From Maribacter antarcticus DSM 21422 (GTDB taxonomy: Bacteria > Bacteroidota > Bacteroidia > Flavobacteriales > Flavobacteriaceae): DNA of 64,000 bases. Each line of letters opens with the position of its first letter. The stretch's first letter is position 1. Under the pieces are notes generated by a model, which did no database searches, was not told the DNA's origin, and saw nothing but the letters and a program-made list of their open reading frames with translations. Positions 47,290 to 57,117 of the stretch are shown piece after piece. Location of the stretch: NCBI RefSeq assembly GCF_000621125.1, contig NZ_JHZC01000004.1, positions 1 to 64,000 of the forward strand. Reading direction: 5' to 3'. The position numbers were made by a program, and so were the translations under genes.

Positions 47290-49488
47290 TTACCTTATGA
47301 TAGCGTTTAACTCGGCAAGGAAATTATTGAAGCTTTGCAAGGTATTGCTTAAAACCGTTATTTGTTCCTGCGCCTCTTTCCAATCTTTTTGTTCAATCGC
47401 TTCCCGAACGCCCGGAAGTGTCTTTACCCCATATCCGGTATAAAATCCAGGAGCATATATTTGATGTTTGAACCAAGGTCTTCTTGGCAAACCCTTTTCT
47501 GCCGTTAGCATACGCTCTGCACCAATCAATTTTTGATTTAATTCCTCTTGTTTCGCTTTTGAAATTTGAATACCGTTGGTTAAGGAAAGCATCTTTATTG
47601 TAGTATTTAATGAAGCTAGTTCATTTTGTACGGGAGCAAAGTTGAGGTATGGAACATCCTTCTTAGCTGCGGGTTCATTGAATTCCTTTTGTGGGTCTGA
47701 TGCCAAAACGAACGCATTGCTTTTTACCAGCTTATTATGTTTTTCAACTGCCTTTCGCATTTGGTCAGCGTCTGTTTTAATTTCTTCCCAATATCCTGAC
47801 ACGGTGGTATACCATTCCTTAAAATCGAAGGGAAGTACGTCCGCGTTAGCCAACCGAAGGGTAATTCTTCCGGCGGTGTTTGCCAAGGCAACACCATAGG
47901 CAAAGTTTGGGTCTTTAAAACGCTTGTAGTGCGGATAGGTGTCGTAAATGGTGTGGTATTCACCGCCGCCATTTTCTCCACCAAATCCTAAATTTAAGGA
48001 CGCGATGCCCGCATGCTGTATAAAAGGAGTATAATCGGAACCAGAACCAAGGGCATACAGACTAAAGGTGTCTTCGCCACCGCTAACCATTTGCTTCGCA
48101 ATCTTCCGTTCTTTTATGGATACCCCTGTTTGTGGGTCTTTCACCGTGCCGGCAACTTCTTTTACCATCGCCTGAAGGGAGTGTGAACCTCCGGCTCCCA
48201 GAAACCCTCGGCCGTTTCCATCGGTATTGATATAGGCCACTACTTTTTGTTGCAACTCTTTTTTATGGTCTTCGACCCATTCTGTAGACCCTATTAGACC
48301 TGGTTCTTCAGCGTCCCATGCGCAGTAGACCACCGTGCGTTTCGGTTTTTGACCATTTTTTGCTAGTTCGCCAACTACCCTTGCTTCTTCCATTAGCGCT
48401 ACCATTCCGCTAACAGGATCATTTGCTCCATGTACCCAAGCATCGTGGTGGTTTCCGCGCATTACCCATTGATCCGGAAAATCTGTTCCTTTCATTGTAG
48501 CTATTACATTGTGCGCCGGTACCAATTTCCAATCAAAAGTCAGTTTCAAATGCACTTTTGCTGGGCCTGGGCCAATGTGATAAGTAATGGGCAATCCGCC
48601 GCGCCATGAAGTAGGTGCGACAGGACCTTCCAAAGCTGCTAACAAAGGCTGTGCGTCTTCGTAAGAAATAGGGAGTACTGGAATCTTTGTAATCGTAGGA
48701 GCGTCTTTTCTGTCTAAACGTTTTGCATCTTTCGTGGCAGCATAGCCGGGAGTCAAAACATCACCTGGATAGGTAGGCATATCCATTACCGAACCACGTT
48801 GCACTCCAGTCTTGTTCTTATAGGCACCCTTCGGGTATACATCGCCTTGTCCGTAACCATCATCCTGTGGGTCAGAATAAATGATACAACCGATAGCACC
48901 ATTTTCGGCCGCTAGTTTCGGTTTTATTCCGCGCCAAGACCCTTGATATTTTGCAATTACTATTTTACCTTTTACACTAATACCTAGTTTTTCTAGTTCT
49001 TCATAGTCTTTTGGAATCCCATAATTTACAAATACTAGTTCTGCGGTAACGTCACCATCTATGGAAAATGCATTATAGCTGGGCAGTAGGGCATCGCCTT
49101 GTGCGGTAAATGGGTCACCATCTACAGGAACAGCGGTGAGTTTTGCTTTATACGGAGTAGGACCTAAAAGCTCCAGCACACGTTCTATAGGATAAGGAAA
49201 CAGGATATCATAGGTTTCTATCTTGGCATCATAACCCCAAGATTTGAATTGCTTTTGAATCCATTTGGCGTTATCCTCCCCATACTTGGTACCTACCCAA
49301 TGCGGTTCAGCCGCCATCCGTTGCATCCAATTGTCCAAGTTCGTTGCATTCAGATTCTTTTCGAAGGCCGATTCTAATTTTAATTGTTCCGAAGCGTTAT
49401 CAGTACTAAATCCGATAACTGAGTTTTGTGCCGATAAAAAGCTAAAAAAGAATAGAAAGAGAAATAAGCTAATAGTGTTCCGTAGCAT
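47290..49488 (-). CDS. M28 family zinc peptidase (glutamate carboxypeptidase II-like)
   Basis: 732 residues. Signal peptide MLRNTISLFLFLFFFSFLSAQ. Protease-associated insert about 150-320. Zinc ligands of M28 are visible: HHDAWVHGANDP (His, Asp, about 345), DAEEPGLIGSTEW (Glu pair, about 395), NTDGNGRGF (Asp) and GGEYHTIYDTYPHY (His, about 515). The C-terminal transferrin-receptor-like dimerisation domain is present. It resembles plant and human folate hydrolase/GCPII. It would trim acidic peptides in the periplasm or outside. Downstream is a DUF2007 gene. Confidence 0.95.
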   Translation of the reverse strand: MLRNTISLFLFLFFFSFLSAQNSVIGFSTDNASEQLKLESAFEKNLNATNLDNWMQRMAAEPHWVGTKYGEDNAKWIQKQFKSWGYDAKIETYDILFPYPIERVLELLGPTPYKAKLTAVPVDGDPFTAQGDALLPSYNAFSIDGDVTAELVFVNYGIPKDYEELEKLGISVKGKIVIAKYQGSWRGIKPKLAAENGAIGCIIYSDPQDDGYGQGDVYPKGAYKNKTGVQRGSVMDMPTYPGDVLTPGYAATKDAKRLDRKDAPTITKIPVLPISYEDAQPLLAALEGPVAPTSWRGGLPITYHIGPGPAKVHLKLTFDWKLVPAHNVIATMKGTDFPDQWVMRGNHHDAWVHGANDPVSGMVALMEEARVVGELAKNGQKPKRTVVYCAWDAEEPGLIGSTEWVEDHKKELQQKVVAYINTDGNGRGFLGAGGSHSLQAMVKEVAGTVKDPQTGVSIKERKIAKQMVSGGEDTFSLYALGSGSDYTPFIQHAGIASLNLGFGGENGGGEYHTIYDTYPHYKRFKDPNFAYGVALANTAGRITLRLANADVLPFDFKEWYTTVSGYWEEIKTDADQMRKAVEKHNKLVKSNAFVLASDPQKEFNEPAAKKDVPYLNFAPVQNELASLNTTIKMLSLTNGIQISKAKQEELNQKLIGAERMLTAEKGLPRRPWFKHQIYAPGFYTGYGVKTLPGVREAIEQKDWKEAQEQITVLSNTLQSFNNFLAELNAIIR

Positions 49489-49622
49489 GTAAAAATATTT
49501 TTATTGAAGGTAGTGATTATTTTGATTTTTTACTCCAATTATAGCGGTTCAAAATCACATAGTGAGATTTTAGGAATTACCTATTCATCGCTACAAAGGG
49601 GAGCTGTTTTTACTTCCGTATG

Positions 49623-50909
49623 CTAACCTGTTGCGATACTGTGTAGCGCATCAACTAACATGTCAACATCCTTCTTAGTTATGAAAATTGCAAAAGACAA
49701 GCGCACTGCATTTAGTCCAAATTTGGACATGGGTCTAGAATCGATACCGAAGGTATTAAACAGCGTGTCTTTTACCTCTTGTACATTTTTCCCCTTTATT
49801 TCTAGAACTTGTATTCCCGCAGATAGGTAGTCATTAGAAGGTGTTTTTAGGATGATGTCTTTGCTTTCTTTTATTTTTTCCAGGAAATAATGTTTTAGTT
49901 CGTAAGTCCTATTATGGATTACATCACCACCAATTGCATTTCTGTAATCCATAGCCGCACCTAAGGCTAAGAGTTCAGGAAGATTTCTGGTGTTATAGTT
50001 TTCTAGACGTCTAATACTTTTATCTTCGTAACCACGGGCGACTATTAAAGGTTTAAGTAGGGATTGTTTTTCTTGCTTTGCATAAAAAATACCAATACCC
50101 TTTGGGGCAAAAAGCCATTTGTGTGCGCTTACCGTATAAAAATCGCAGTCTATCTCTCTTAAATTAGTTTGTACCATGCCTGCTCCCTGCGCACCATCTA
50201 CGGCAACTAAAACCCCGTTTTCGTGTGCCATATCACAAATTTCCTTCATAGGAAGCATCATGCCATTCGTGTTGACTATGTGGCAGAGGGAGATGACTTT
50301 CGTTTTAGAGGTAATTGCGTTTCTAAAAACAGAAACAATAGCTTCTTTGGTTTTTGGGAGAATGGGCAGTATTGGGCGGATTAGTTTTATGCCTTTTTCG
50401 GCTTGCCAAACGGTCCAAGGTGCTACGGCACTGGTATGCTCATGGTCTGCTAGTATCACTTCATCGTCTATATGTAGTTCCAAACTACGGGCAATGAGAT
50501 TCATGCCTTCTGTAGTATTATGGATAAGTGCTATTTCTTCTTCAGAAACAGAAAAAAGGGCTGCTACTTTTTTTCTAGTTGTTTCTTTTTCAGCATCCCA
50601 ACCTCCCCACATATATTTAGAAGGGAAATCGTCCAGGGTGTTTCTAAAGGCGTTGGTCGCTTCCCGAATTGGTAGCGGGCAAGCTCCCAAAGAGGCATTG
50701 TTAAAATAGTGCACTCCTTTTGCGAATTTAAACTGAGCGGCTACGGTTTCCCAATATGCTTCTGTTTTTTTATCCGGAAATTGTTTAAGGTGGTTTATGG
50801 ATGTTCTTAACGATTCGGAACTATTTGCCCAACTGTGTAATGGAAGCGTTACGGTTCCTGCAACGCCAGCTCCTAAATTTTTAAGAAATTTTCTTCGGTT
50901 TTTTTCCAT
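49623..50909 (-). CDS. Class V aminotransferase-fold PLP enzyme with twin-arginine signal
   Basis: 428 residues. N-terminus MEKNRRKFLKNLGAGVAG is a twin-arginine signal. The PLP core has HNTTEGMNLIARSLEL, LADHEHTSAVAPWTVW, VAVDGAQGAGMV and the Schiff-base Lys in YTVSAHKWLFAPKG (about residue 245). The closest family is isopenicillin-N-epimerase/cysteine-desulfurase-like. Exported PLP enzymes of this kind are common in Bacteroidota but their substrate is unknown. It lies 54 bases downstream of a thioesterase gene on the same strand. Confidence 0.93.
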   Translation of the reverse strand: MEKNRRKFLKNLGAGVAGTVTLPLHSWANSSESLRTSINHLKQFPDKKTEAYWETVAAQFKFAKGVHYFNNASLGACPLPIREATNAFRNTLDDFPSKYMWGGWDAEKETTRKKVAALFSVSEEEIALIHNTTEGMNLIARSLELHIDDEVILADHEHTSAVAPWTVWQAEKGIKLIRPILPILPKTKEAIVSVFRNAITSKTKVISLCHIVNTNGMMLPMKEICDMAHENGVLVAVDGAQGAGMVQTNLREIDCDFYTVSAHKWLFAPKGIGIFYAKQEKQSLLKPLIVARGYEDKSIRRLENYNTRNLPELLALGAAMDYRNAIGGDVIHNRTYELKHYFLEKIKESKDIILKTPSNDYLSAGIQVLEIKGKNVQEVKDTLFNTFGIDSRPMSKFGLNAVRLSFAIFITKKDVDMLVDALHSIATG

Positions 50910-50963
50910 GTTATTAAAGATAAATATTTACGTCTAAATCCCTTCTGGTGTTTAGCACTTAAA

Positions 50964-51452
50964 TTAGGTAGTACGCAAGCTTAGTTTGGTCTTGATGAGA
51001 TTAGAATTCCCTTTAGCTATAAGTTTGCTTTTATCACTGTTCCAGACAAGGCATTCTGCATTCATGATTTGCCTTCCCTTTTTTGTGATATTGGTTTCTG
51101 CGATAATTTGATCACCTTCTTTTGCCGGACTAAAATAATCTACATTTAAATTTACGGTGGTGAAGGCATGGGTGTTATCTAATGAATACACAGCTGCACC
51201 AATGGCATCATCAATAATGGCAGCAGTTATGCCTCCATGTAGAATATGCATAGGATTGGTCATTTCTTTACGTATTGTATGTAAAAATTCTAATTTGCCT
51301 TCCGCAGCACTTTGTAAAGAAGGGTTCAACCATTGCATTAATGGAGAAATGGAATCGGAAGAGTCCTTGCCTATTTTGGAGGAAAAAAACGCCAGTATTT
51401 TGTTCATATTCTTATCGGTTTTTGAAGGTAGTAAATTTAAAGTATCAAGCAT
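50964..51452 (-). CDS. PaaI-like hotdog thioesterase
   Basis: 162 residues from ATG 51452. MNKILAFFSSK at 51407 is a reasonable alternative start (147 residues). The hotdog-fold motif NPMHILHGGITAAIIDDAIG carries the conserved His-Gly-Gly and the Asp of PaaI-type acyl-CoA thioesterases. FTTVNLNVDYFSPAKEGDQI follows. The acyl-CoA substrate is unknown. Upstream of the PLP enzyme gene and likely read with it. Confidence 0.92.
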   Translation of the reverse strand: MLDTLNLLPSKTDKNMNKILAFFSSKIGKDSSDSISPLMQWLNPSLQSAAEGKLEFLHTIRKEMTNPMHILHGGITAAIIDDAIGAAVYSLDNTHAFTTVNLNVDYFSPAKEGDQIIAETNITKKGRQIMNAECLVWNSDKSKLIAKGNSNLIKTKLSLRTT

Positions 51453-51820
51453 AAAAATACATTATTGGAAAGGGTTTTACAACAGATAGCGATTTGATTT
51501 TTTAGCTTATTTTACTCCGTATTGTTTGACTTGTTGCTTTAGACGGTAAATCCGACAACTGTTCAAATTAAATTCAGCAACCAGAACGTACTAACCCTTG
51601 TAAATAAATCAATTTTGAGACGTGTTTTATCATCCTATTAGGCTTGCGGTGTGGTTAAAACTTCCTTTAAAATGATATACCATCCCCAGTATCAAGTATC
51701 TCACATCTACATATTTCATTTTCGACATTTCAGTCCAAATAATCAACACTTGGGTACCTCGTATTATGTTAGGCTCTTGGTCTGTCCCATTTTTGCTTCA
51801 TCAATTAATACTACATAACG
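51453..51820. other. Divergent upstream region of thioesterase and TonB receptor genes
   Basis: 368 bases with no convincing reading frame. It should contain both promoters, but I saw no clear TAnnTTTG box near the receptor start. No riboswitch-like structure was recognised. Confidence 0.45.
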
Positions 51821-53980
51821 ATGAAAACAGTACAGATAATACTTTTATTTCTTTTGACGACCCTTGTAAATGCACAGCAAAGAATATCTGGTAGCGTGAC
51901 CGATACAAAGAACAATCCTATTGCCGGCGCCAATGTATATTTGGAAGGAACCTATGATGGCGCATCTACAGACATAAATGGCGCTTTTCAATTTGAGACG
52001 ATGGAAACCGGTACTCAGAATTTGATTGTTTCTATGATGTCCTATGATGTTGCCATGCAATCTGGCGATGTCTCCTATTTGAAGGATTTGCGGATTGTGC
52101 TTAAGGAAGCAATAAACCAATTGAATGGCGTTACGCTAACAGCAGGTAGTTTTACGGCAGGCGATAATTCAAAGGCCTCTGTTTTAAAACCCTTGGATAT
52201 TGTTACTACTGCTGGAGCTGCGGGTGATTTTGTAGCGGCTTTACAAACCTTACCGGGAACAGCTGCGGTAAATGAGGATGGACGACTTTTCGTGCGTGGT
52301 GGTAGTGCGGAAGAAACCCAAGTTTTTATAGACGGTCAACGCGTTTTTCAACCTTTTAATGCCACGGCTAACAATGTCCCTACACGCGGTCGGTTTTCTC
52401 CTTTTTTGTTCAAGGGTATTACGTTTAGCACTGGGGGGTATTCCGCAGAATATGGTCAGGGACTGTCTAGTGTGCTATTATTAAATACGACAGATATTCC
52501 AGATCAAGAAAAAACGGATATTTCTATTATGAGTGTTGGTGGTGGCGTTGGGCATACAGAAATTTGGGGCAATAGCTCTTTGAGCTTCAATACCTCTTAT
52601 ATCAATTTAGCACCATACGAAAGTTTAATTCCATCCAATCAGGGTATACAATGGAATAGGCCCTTCGAATCTATATCAGGAGAGGCTGTTTTTAGAAATA
52701 GAGGAGAGAAAAGCATGTTTAAACTATACAGCGGGTTTAACCATTCCGTTTTGGATATTGACCAGGAAGATATCAACTTTGACGATTTCGTGCGGTTTAG
52801 GTTAAAGAATAACAATCTTTATTTCAATAGTACGTACAAACACTTTTTAGAGGATGACTGGACCATTACCAGTGGAGCCAGCCTTTCAATTGACACCAAC
52901 GATATAGGGATTTTGGAAAATACGATTGCAACGAATGAGACGGCATCGCATTTAAAAGTAAAGGTGAACAAGAATTTTAGCAACCGGTTTCAATTACAAT
53001 TTGGAACCGAATATTTTATGACCGATTATACCGATACGTTTAGTGCTCCAAATAGTGATGGCCTGGATTCGGGTTTTAATGATAATCTGTTTGGGGCTTA
53101 TGCAGAGGCAGATGTGTTTTTTAGCAACTCTTTTGCCATGAAGCTTGGTGTACGAGCAGAGCACAGCAGCATATTAAATGCTACATCAGTAGCTCCACGG
53201 TTGTCATTGGCCTATAAAAGTGGTGAAAAGGGTCAGTTTTCATTGGCCTATGGCGACTTTTATCAGAATCCAGTAACCGAATACCTAAAGTTTCAACCCA
53301 ATTTGGAAACCGAAAAAACAGCACACTATATCTTTAACTATCAGTATCTTGATAACGGAAAGACGTTTAGAGCAGAGGCATATTACAAGGATTACGACGG
53401 TTTAGTAAAATTCAACACGGTTATGCCACAATTTAATTCTGAATATACGAATGGTGGTGATGGCTATGCGGCCGGACTTGATGTTTTTTGGAGAGACAAC
53501 AAAAGCATTAAAAATTTAGATTATTGGATATCCTATTCCTATCTGGATACCCAGCGTAACTATCGAAATTTTAGGGAAAGCGCAACCCCTAATTTTGCGC
53601 CAAAAAACAGCGCATCCATCGTGGGGAAGTATTTTATTACGGATTTGCGTTCTCAAGTGGGTCTGTCCTACAATTATGGCTCTGGACGGCCCTATGATAA
53701 TCCAAATACGGATGCGTTTTTAGCGGAACGCACCAAATCCTTCAATAACCTAAGCCTGAACTGGGCCTACTTGATTTCGCCACAAAAGATACTTTACCTT
53801 TCGGTTAACAATGCTTTAGGTTTCAATAATGTAAACGGCTACCAATATGCAGATGCACCTAATATGAATGGTACATTTGACCGAAGGGCTATCCTCCCTA
53901 CTGCTGACACCTTTTTCTTTGTAGGCTTCTTTTGGACCATTAGCCAGGATAAGAAAAGCAATCAATTGAATAATTTGTAG
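51821..53980 (+). CDS. TonB-dependent outer-membrane receptor with carboxypeptidase-regulatory-like domain
   Basis: 719 residues. Signal peptide MKTVQIILLFLLTTLVNAQ. Residues 20-95 are a CarboxypepD_reg-like domain (ISGSVTDTKNNPIAGANVYL). The plug follows (DFVAALQTLPGTAAVNEDG, LFVRGGSAEETQVFIDG), then the 22-strand barrel ending FFFVGFFWTISQDKK. No SusD, lipoprotein or enzyme gene adjoins it, so the ligand is unknown. It is a stand-alone unit. Confidence 0.95.
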   Translation: MKTVQIILLFLLTTLVNAQQRISGSVTDTKNNPIAGANVYLEGTYDGASTDINGAFQFETMETGTQNLIVSMMSYDVAMQSGDVSYLKDLRIVLKEAINQLNGVTLTAGSFTAGDNSKASVLKPLDIVTTAGAAGDFVAALQTLPGTAAVNEDGRLFVRGGSAEETQVFIDGQRVFQPFNATANNVPTRGRFSPFLFKGITFSTGGYSAEYGQGLSSVLLLNTTDIPDQEKTDISIMSVGGGVGHTEIWGNSSLSFNTSYINLAPYESLIPSNQGIQWNRPFESISGEAVFRNRGEKSMFKLYSGFNHSVLDIDQEDINFDDFVRFRLKNNNLYFNSTYKHFLEDDWTITSGASLSIDTNDIGILENTIATNETASHLKVKVNKNFSNRFQLQFGTEYFMTDYTDTFSAPNSDGLDSGFNDNLFGAYAEADVFFSNSFAMKLGVRAEHSSILNATSVAPRLSLAYKSGEKGQFSLAYGDFYQNPVTEYLKFQPNLETEKTAHYIFNYQYLDNGKTFRAEAYYKDYDGLVKFNTVMPQFNSEYTNGGDGYAAGLDVFWRDNKSIKNLDYWISYSYLDTQRNYRNFRESATPNFAPKNSASIVGKYFITDLRSQVGLSYNYGSGRPYDNPNTDAFLAERTKSFNNLSLNWAYLISPQKILYLSVNNALGFNNVNGYQYADAPNMNGTFDRRAILPTADTFFFVGFFWTISQDKKSNQLNNL

Positions 53981-54105
53981 GTCTAAAATTCTCTGTTTTA
54001 CATATCGGTAATCCTAGACATCTCTACCAGCGCTATACGCTTTAAGAGAAAGCAGGGGTTAGCAAAGAGGTGCTGTAAAGGTGATTTTGAACTTTATTCT
54101 AATAA

Positions 54106-54697
54106 TCAGGGTTTTTCTGGCCAGATTGTTTCAAATCGTACACAAACGATTAGCATTTCTTCGGTCGGTTGTGCTCCGCTTTTTCCCAAAAAGCTTTCAA
54201 AAAAGGCCCAATGTGCTTTCTTCCATTTTTTAAGTGATTCAATAGTTGTTTCCATATCCAATACGGCATACTCTTTGGAAATTTTATTATACGGAATGGT
54301 ATGAACACTTATATTTTCTGTTATCGCTTTTGTTTTTCCATCAAAATCCGTTTTACTTTGTTTTATTCCGACTTTTGGTAAAGCAACATTATAATGCTTA
54401 TACAAACTCAACAGTCCTGAAAAAGTTTTCTTTTTTCTGTTTAATGTACATTTCGTCAGTCGATTGGCATCTTCTCTATTATTATAAAAAAAACTCGGAC
54501 TCTGGGATTTCTTCGTCTTTATATTCTAGGTTTGATGCTAGATAGTTGTTCCACATTTCATGAACAGATTTGTCAATTCTGTTAACAGTATCGGTTTCCA
54601 ATTACGTTTCCTTGTGTACACCTATTTCTGTTTTGGTTTTCGATTCTGTGTTATACCTGAATAAAATCAAAACTAAAGCACATGCTGTACACTTCAT
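54106..54697 (-). pseudogene. ASCH-domain lipoprotein gene, inactivated
   Basis: On the minus strand ATG 54697 gives MKCTACALVLILF, a short lipoprotein-type signal, then NTESKTKTEIGVHKET, a TAA at 54602-54604, then MWNNYLASNLEYKDEEIPES. A T8 run (A8 at 54486-54493 on the plus strand) carries a one-base excess. Beyond it the other frame gives NNREDANRLTKCTLNRKKKT, LYKHYNVALPKVG, KTDFDGKTKAI and a C-terminus of FETIWPEKP, matching the ASCH fold (YKHYNVALPKVG, DFDGKAKAI-like). ASCH domains are thought to bind RNA or nucleosides. Two independent lesions make it a pseudogene. Confidence 0.88.
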
Positions 54698-55138
54698 AGG
54701 TTTCTATACTCATGTTGATGGCCAATTCACAAACCAAATGATGTGTTTTGACTAGTAATCGTTGTTATGTGCTTGCTTACGTTATAAATATAGGTTGAAT
54801 TTTGTGCATATGCAGTCGTTGTGTTTATCGCTGTGGTCTATACTCAGCTGCGGTAGCTTACCACTAAAAATCAAATAGAAGTTCGTGATGCTTGAAGTAT
54901 TGATACGCTCTTGGTCCTAAATAGTGATGTGAAGGCAATCAAAATAACAATAATAACGTGTGTACTTTATCTAGCGGGGTTTATGAAATATTTACCTGTT
55001 TTGTGTAGTAAATTCTGGTGAATTTTTCTGAAGAATTTTATCATTTGGTTTAAGCTTGGGCGTGATATTGGCAACCGATTTGGGTATGAGTATTGCGTGG
55101 AACGAGTTATAATTTCATGCACAGCGTAAACTTTTTTG
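54698..55138. other. Gene-free region
   Basis: 441 bases. One short plus-strand reading beginning MQSLCLSLWSILSCGS has a lipoprotein-like look but stops after 22 residues, so I do not call it. Nothing else is recognisable. Confidence 0.4.
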
Positions 55139-56011
55139 TTACTTTTTAGTTTCTAATCTACTATTAATGGTAGCCTGTAGCCCGATAGCTATAAGGTGAT
55201 TTGAATCCATTTGCACGACTTTGTCTGCATAGTCCTTAGCCTTTACTAAACTATCTTGAGCAAGATAAATCTCAGCTTTTAGGATGAACGGACTGGTAAA
55301 TGAAGGGTCGTTAAGCGTTTCATCTAATTCTGTGGAAAGGGAAAGGGCTTTTTTCGTATTTCCAAGTTCCAATGCTAACGTAGCTGAGTAACTTATATAA
55401 AATCCCAATTTCATTTGAGCATCTGTGGCCAACGTATTTAAGGAGTCTAGCGCAACTTTTGCACCATAATTATGGTGTAAATACTCTATATATTCAGCTT
55501 TAAAATAATTATCTTTTGGAAATTTTCTTGAAATTATTCCAAAGTTCCTTTCAGCTAACCGGTTTCTCTTTTTTGTAAAGATTTCTGAATTTTTAATTCC
55601 TTGGTCTCTGTTATTGGCTGCTTCAAGACTAAGTAGATTTACATCCAGTAATAGACGTTCATATTCGCCGGTTTGATTTTTTTTTAATTCTAGTTCGTTC
55701 AATAGTTCGGTACGCTCCTCTAGGCTTCTTGTTATTCTACCTACTAAACTCTTACCTAGCATCCAATCCGGATCTAATTCAACCGCTTTTCTAAAAGCTT
55801 CTTCAGATTCTGTCCACCGGCCATTATCCAATATTTCTTCAAAGCCCTTAAAAAAATAAGACCTAGCTGTCTCGTTTTGTGTCCCATAGTCAAATGATGT
55901 AGCGAATGGCTTTGTATGGCAAGCAGACACCAATACTAAAAGGCAGCACAGAATGAGGTATTTATTGGAAGCTTGCTTTTGGCTGCGAATTGTTCTAGGG
56001 AATTTAATCAT
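55139..56011 (-). CDS. TPR-repeat lipoprotein
   Basis: 290 residues. A long basic start then LILCCLLVLVSAC, a lipoprotein signal with Cys about residue 31. TPR-like helices include ARSYFFKGFEEILDNGRWTE, EAFRKAVELDPDWMLG and KDYADKVVQMDSNHLIAIG. It probably is an envelope protein-protein scaffold. I do not recognise a more precise family. Neighbours are a decayed gene on one side and a GNAT gene on the other. Confidence 0.8.
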   Translation of the reverse strand: MIKFPRTIRSQKQASNKYLILCCLLVLVSACHTKPFATSFDYGTQNETARSYFFKGFEEILDNGRWTESEEAFRKAVELDPDWMLGKSLVGRITRSLEERTELLNELELKKNQTGEYERLLLDVNLLSLEAANNRDQGIKNSEIFTKKRNRLAERNFGIISRKFPKDNYFKAEYIEYLHHNYGAKVALDSLNTLATDAQMKLGFYISYSATLALELGNTKKALSLSTELDETLNDPSFTSPFILKAEIYLAQDSLVKAKDYADKVVQMDSNHLIAIGLQATINSRLETKK

Positions 56012-56209
56012 TGGTTTGATGGCTATTCTTAATAAAGGCTAATTTTCCTTGTATAAAGCGAACGGGGCGTTTAGGCTTATGGTCGCTTACTTTTGGGTGG
56101 TTATGCCGTTTATAAATATACTATATATTAGGAGATTAAGACGACGCGCGTAGCGCTTTTATCCTGTCTTTAACGAGGAAGGTACTACTAAGAGTAAGGC
56201 GAAATATTT

Positions 56210-56412
56210 AGTATTGTTTTCCCAAAGTTACCGGATTAAAATCTCTTTCTTGAGGATCGTTCTATGGTATCGCCACCGCTACTTTGGAATTTTTACCCGT
56301 CTATTGAATGGTCCTATTTCCTAGCTGAACGATATCTCTGCCTGCAATCGGCTTGAACGTTTGCAATATAAAAAGTAGCAGATTAGTATTCGCTATATAC
56401 TTCTTTGCTGTA
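56210..56412 (-). pseudogene. Remnant of an unrecognised exported protein gene
   Basis: Minus-strand reading: KKYIANTNLLLFILQTF (signal-like), KPIAGRDIVQLGNRTIQ, stop, TGKNSKVAVAIP, stop, NDPQERDFNPVTLGKQY, stop. The frame stays constant across two nonsense codons, and the composition is protein-like, so it looks like a decaying gene rather than chance. No start codon is left. The family is not recognised. The rest of 56012-56426 holds nothing else visible. Confidence 0.35.
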
Positions 56413-56426
56413 TGTTAAACTTTTTA

Positions 56427-56873
56427 TTATAAATCTTTTGCAAAACAAAGGCTGTCAGGAATATCCTTTAGTGTGCCATATTTCTCAATTGGATAGTACC
56501 CATTTCTTTGATAAAGGTTACTTGCTTCAGGTTGCTTAGAACCTGTAAAGAGTATACATCTAAAACGGTCTAGTTTTCTAGACCAGTCTTCTAATTCAGA
56601 GAGAATTTTTTCTCCAATTCTTTGGCCTCTAACTTCAGGGGAAACATACATTCTTTTGATTTCCATGCAACTAGAATCATACATGGAGACAGCCCCACAA
56701 CCAATAGATTTTCCGTCTTTTAAAGCTAAAACGACATATTTTAAATCGGTAATAGAATTGAATTGAGAAAGAGAATGCGTATTTCCATCTCTTTTTGCAA
56801 GATCAGAATTCAATAATTGGACTAGCTTTTTAAATTCTAGATTTTCTGAGTTGGTTCTTATTAGTTCAATCAT
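56427..56873 (-). CDS. GNAT family N-acetyltransferase
   Basis: 148 residues. The acetyl-CoA-binding motif A is IKRMYVSPEVRGQRIGEKIL (about residues 73-92), followed by SNLYQRNGYYPIEKYG in motif B. It is a single-domain GNAT. The substrate is unknown. Confidence 0.9.
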   Translation of the reverse strand: MIELIRTNSENLEFKKLVQLLNSDLAKRDGNTHSLSQFNSITDLKYVVLALKDGKSIGCGAVSMYDSSCMEIKRMYVSPEVRGQRIGEKILSELEDWSRKLDRFRCILFTGSKQPEASNLYQRNGYYPIEKYGTLKDIPDSLCFAKDL

Positions 56874-57117
56874 GTTTTTTAAATAAAGTACAAACTTTAA
56901 TAGTAGAATAGTAGCTAATTGTTGGCTTTAAACGTACTAAGTTATAAGAAGGTTGAAGCGGGTTATAGCTCTTCTATTTATTGTTATCTCTAATAATCAG
57001 CGTGTTATTTTTGAGAATAAAAGGGCGAGGTTGATTTGTTCCAATTTAAGCAGTAGCAAAAATAAACACTGCCAATTTTATTCTATCCTCATCTATTTTT
57101 CAAATGAATACATAGTG

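Noticed and set aside
54246-54545. 99-codon open frame on the plus strand
   Set aside because: It is antisense to the ASCH pseudogene, whose minus-strand reading shows family motifs.
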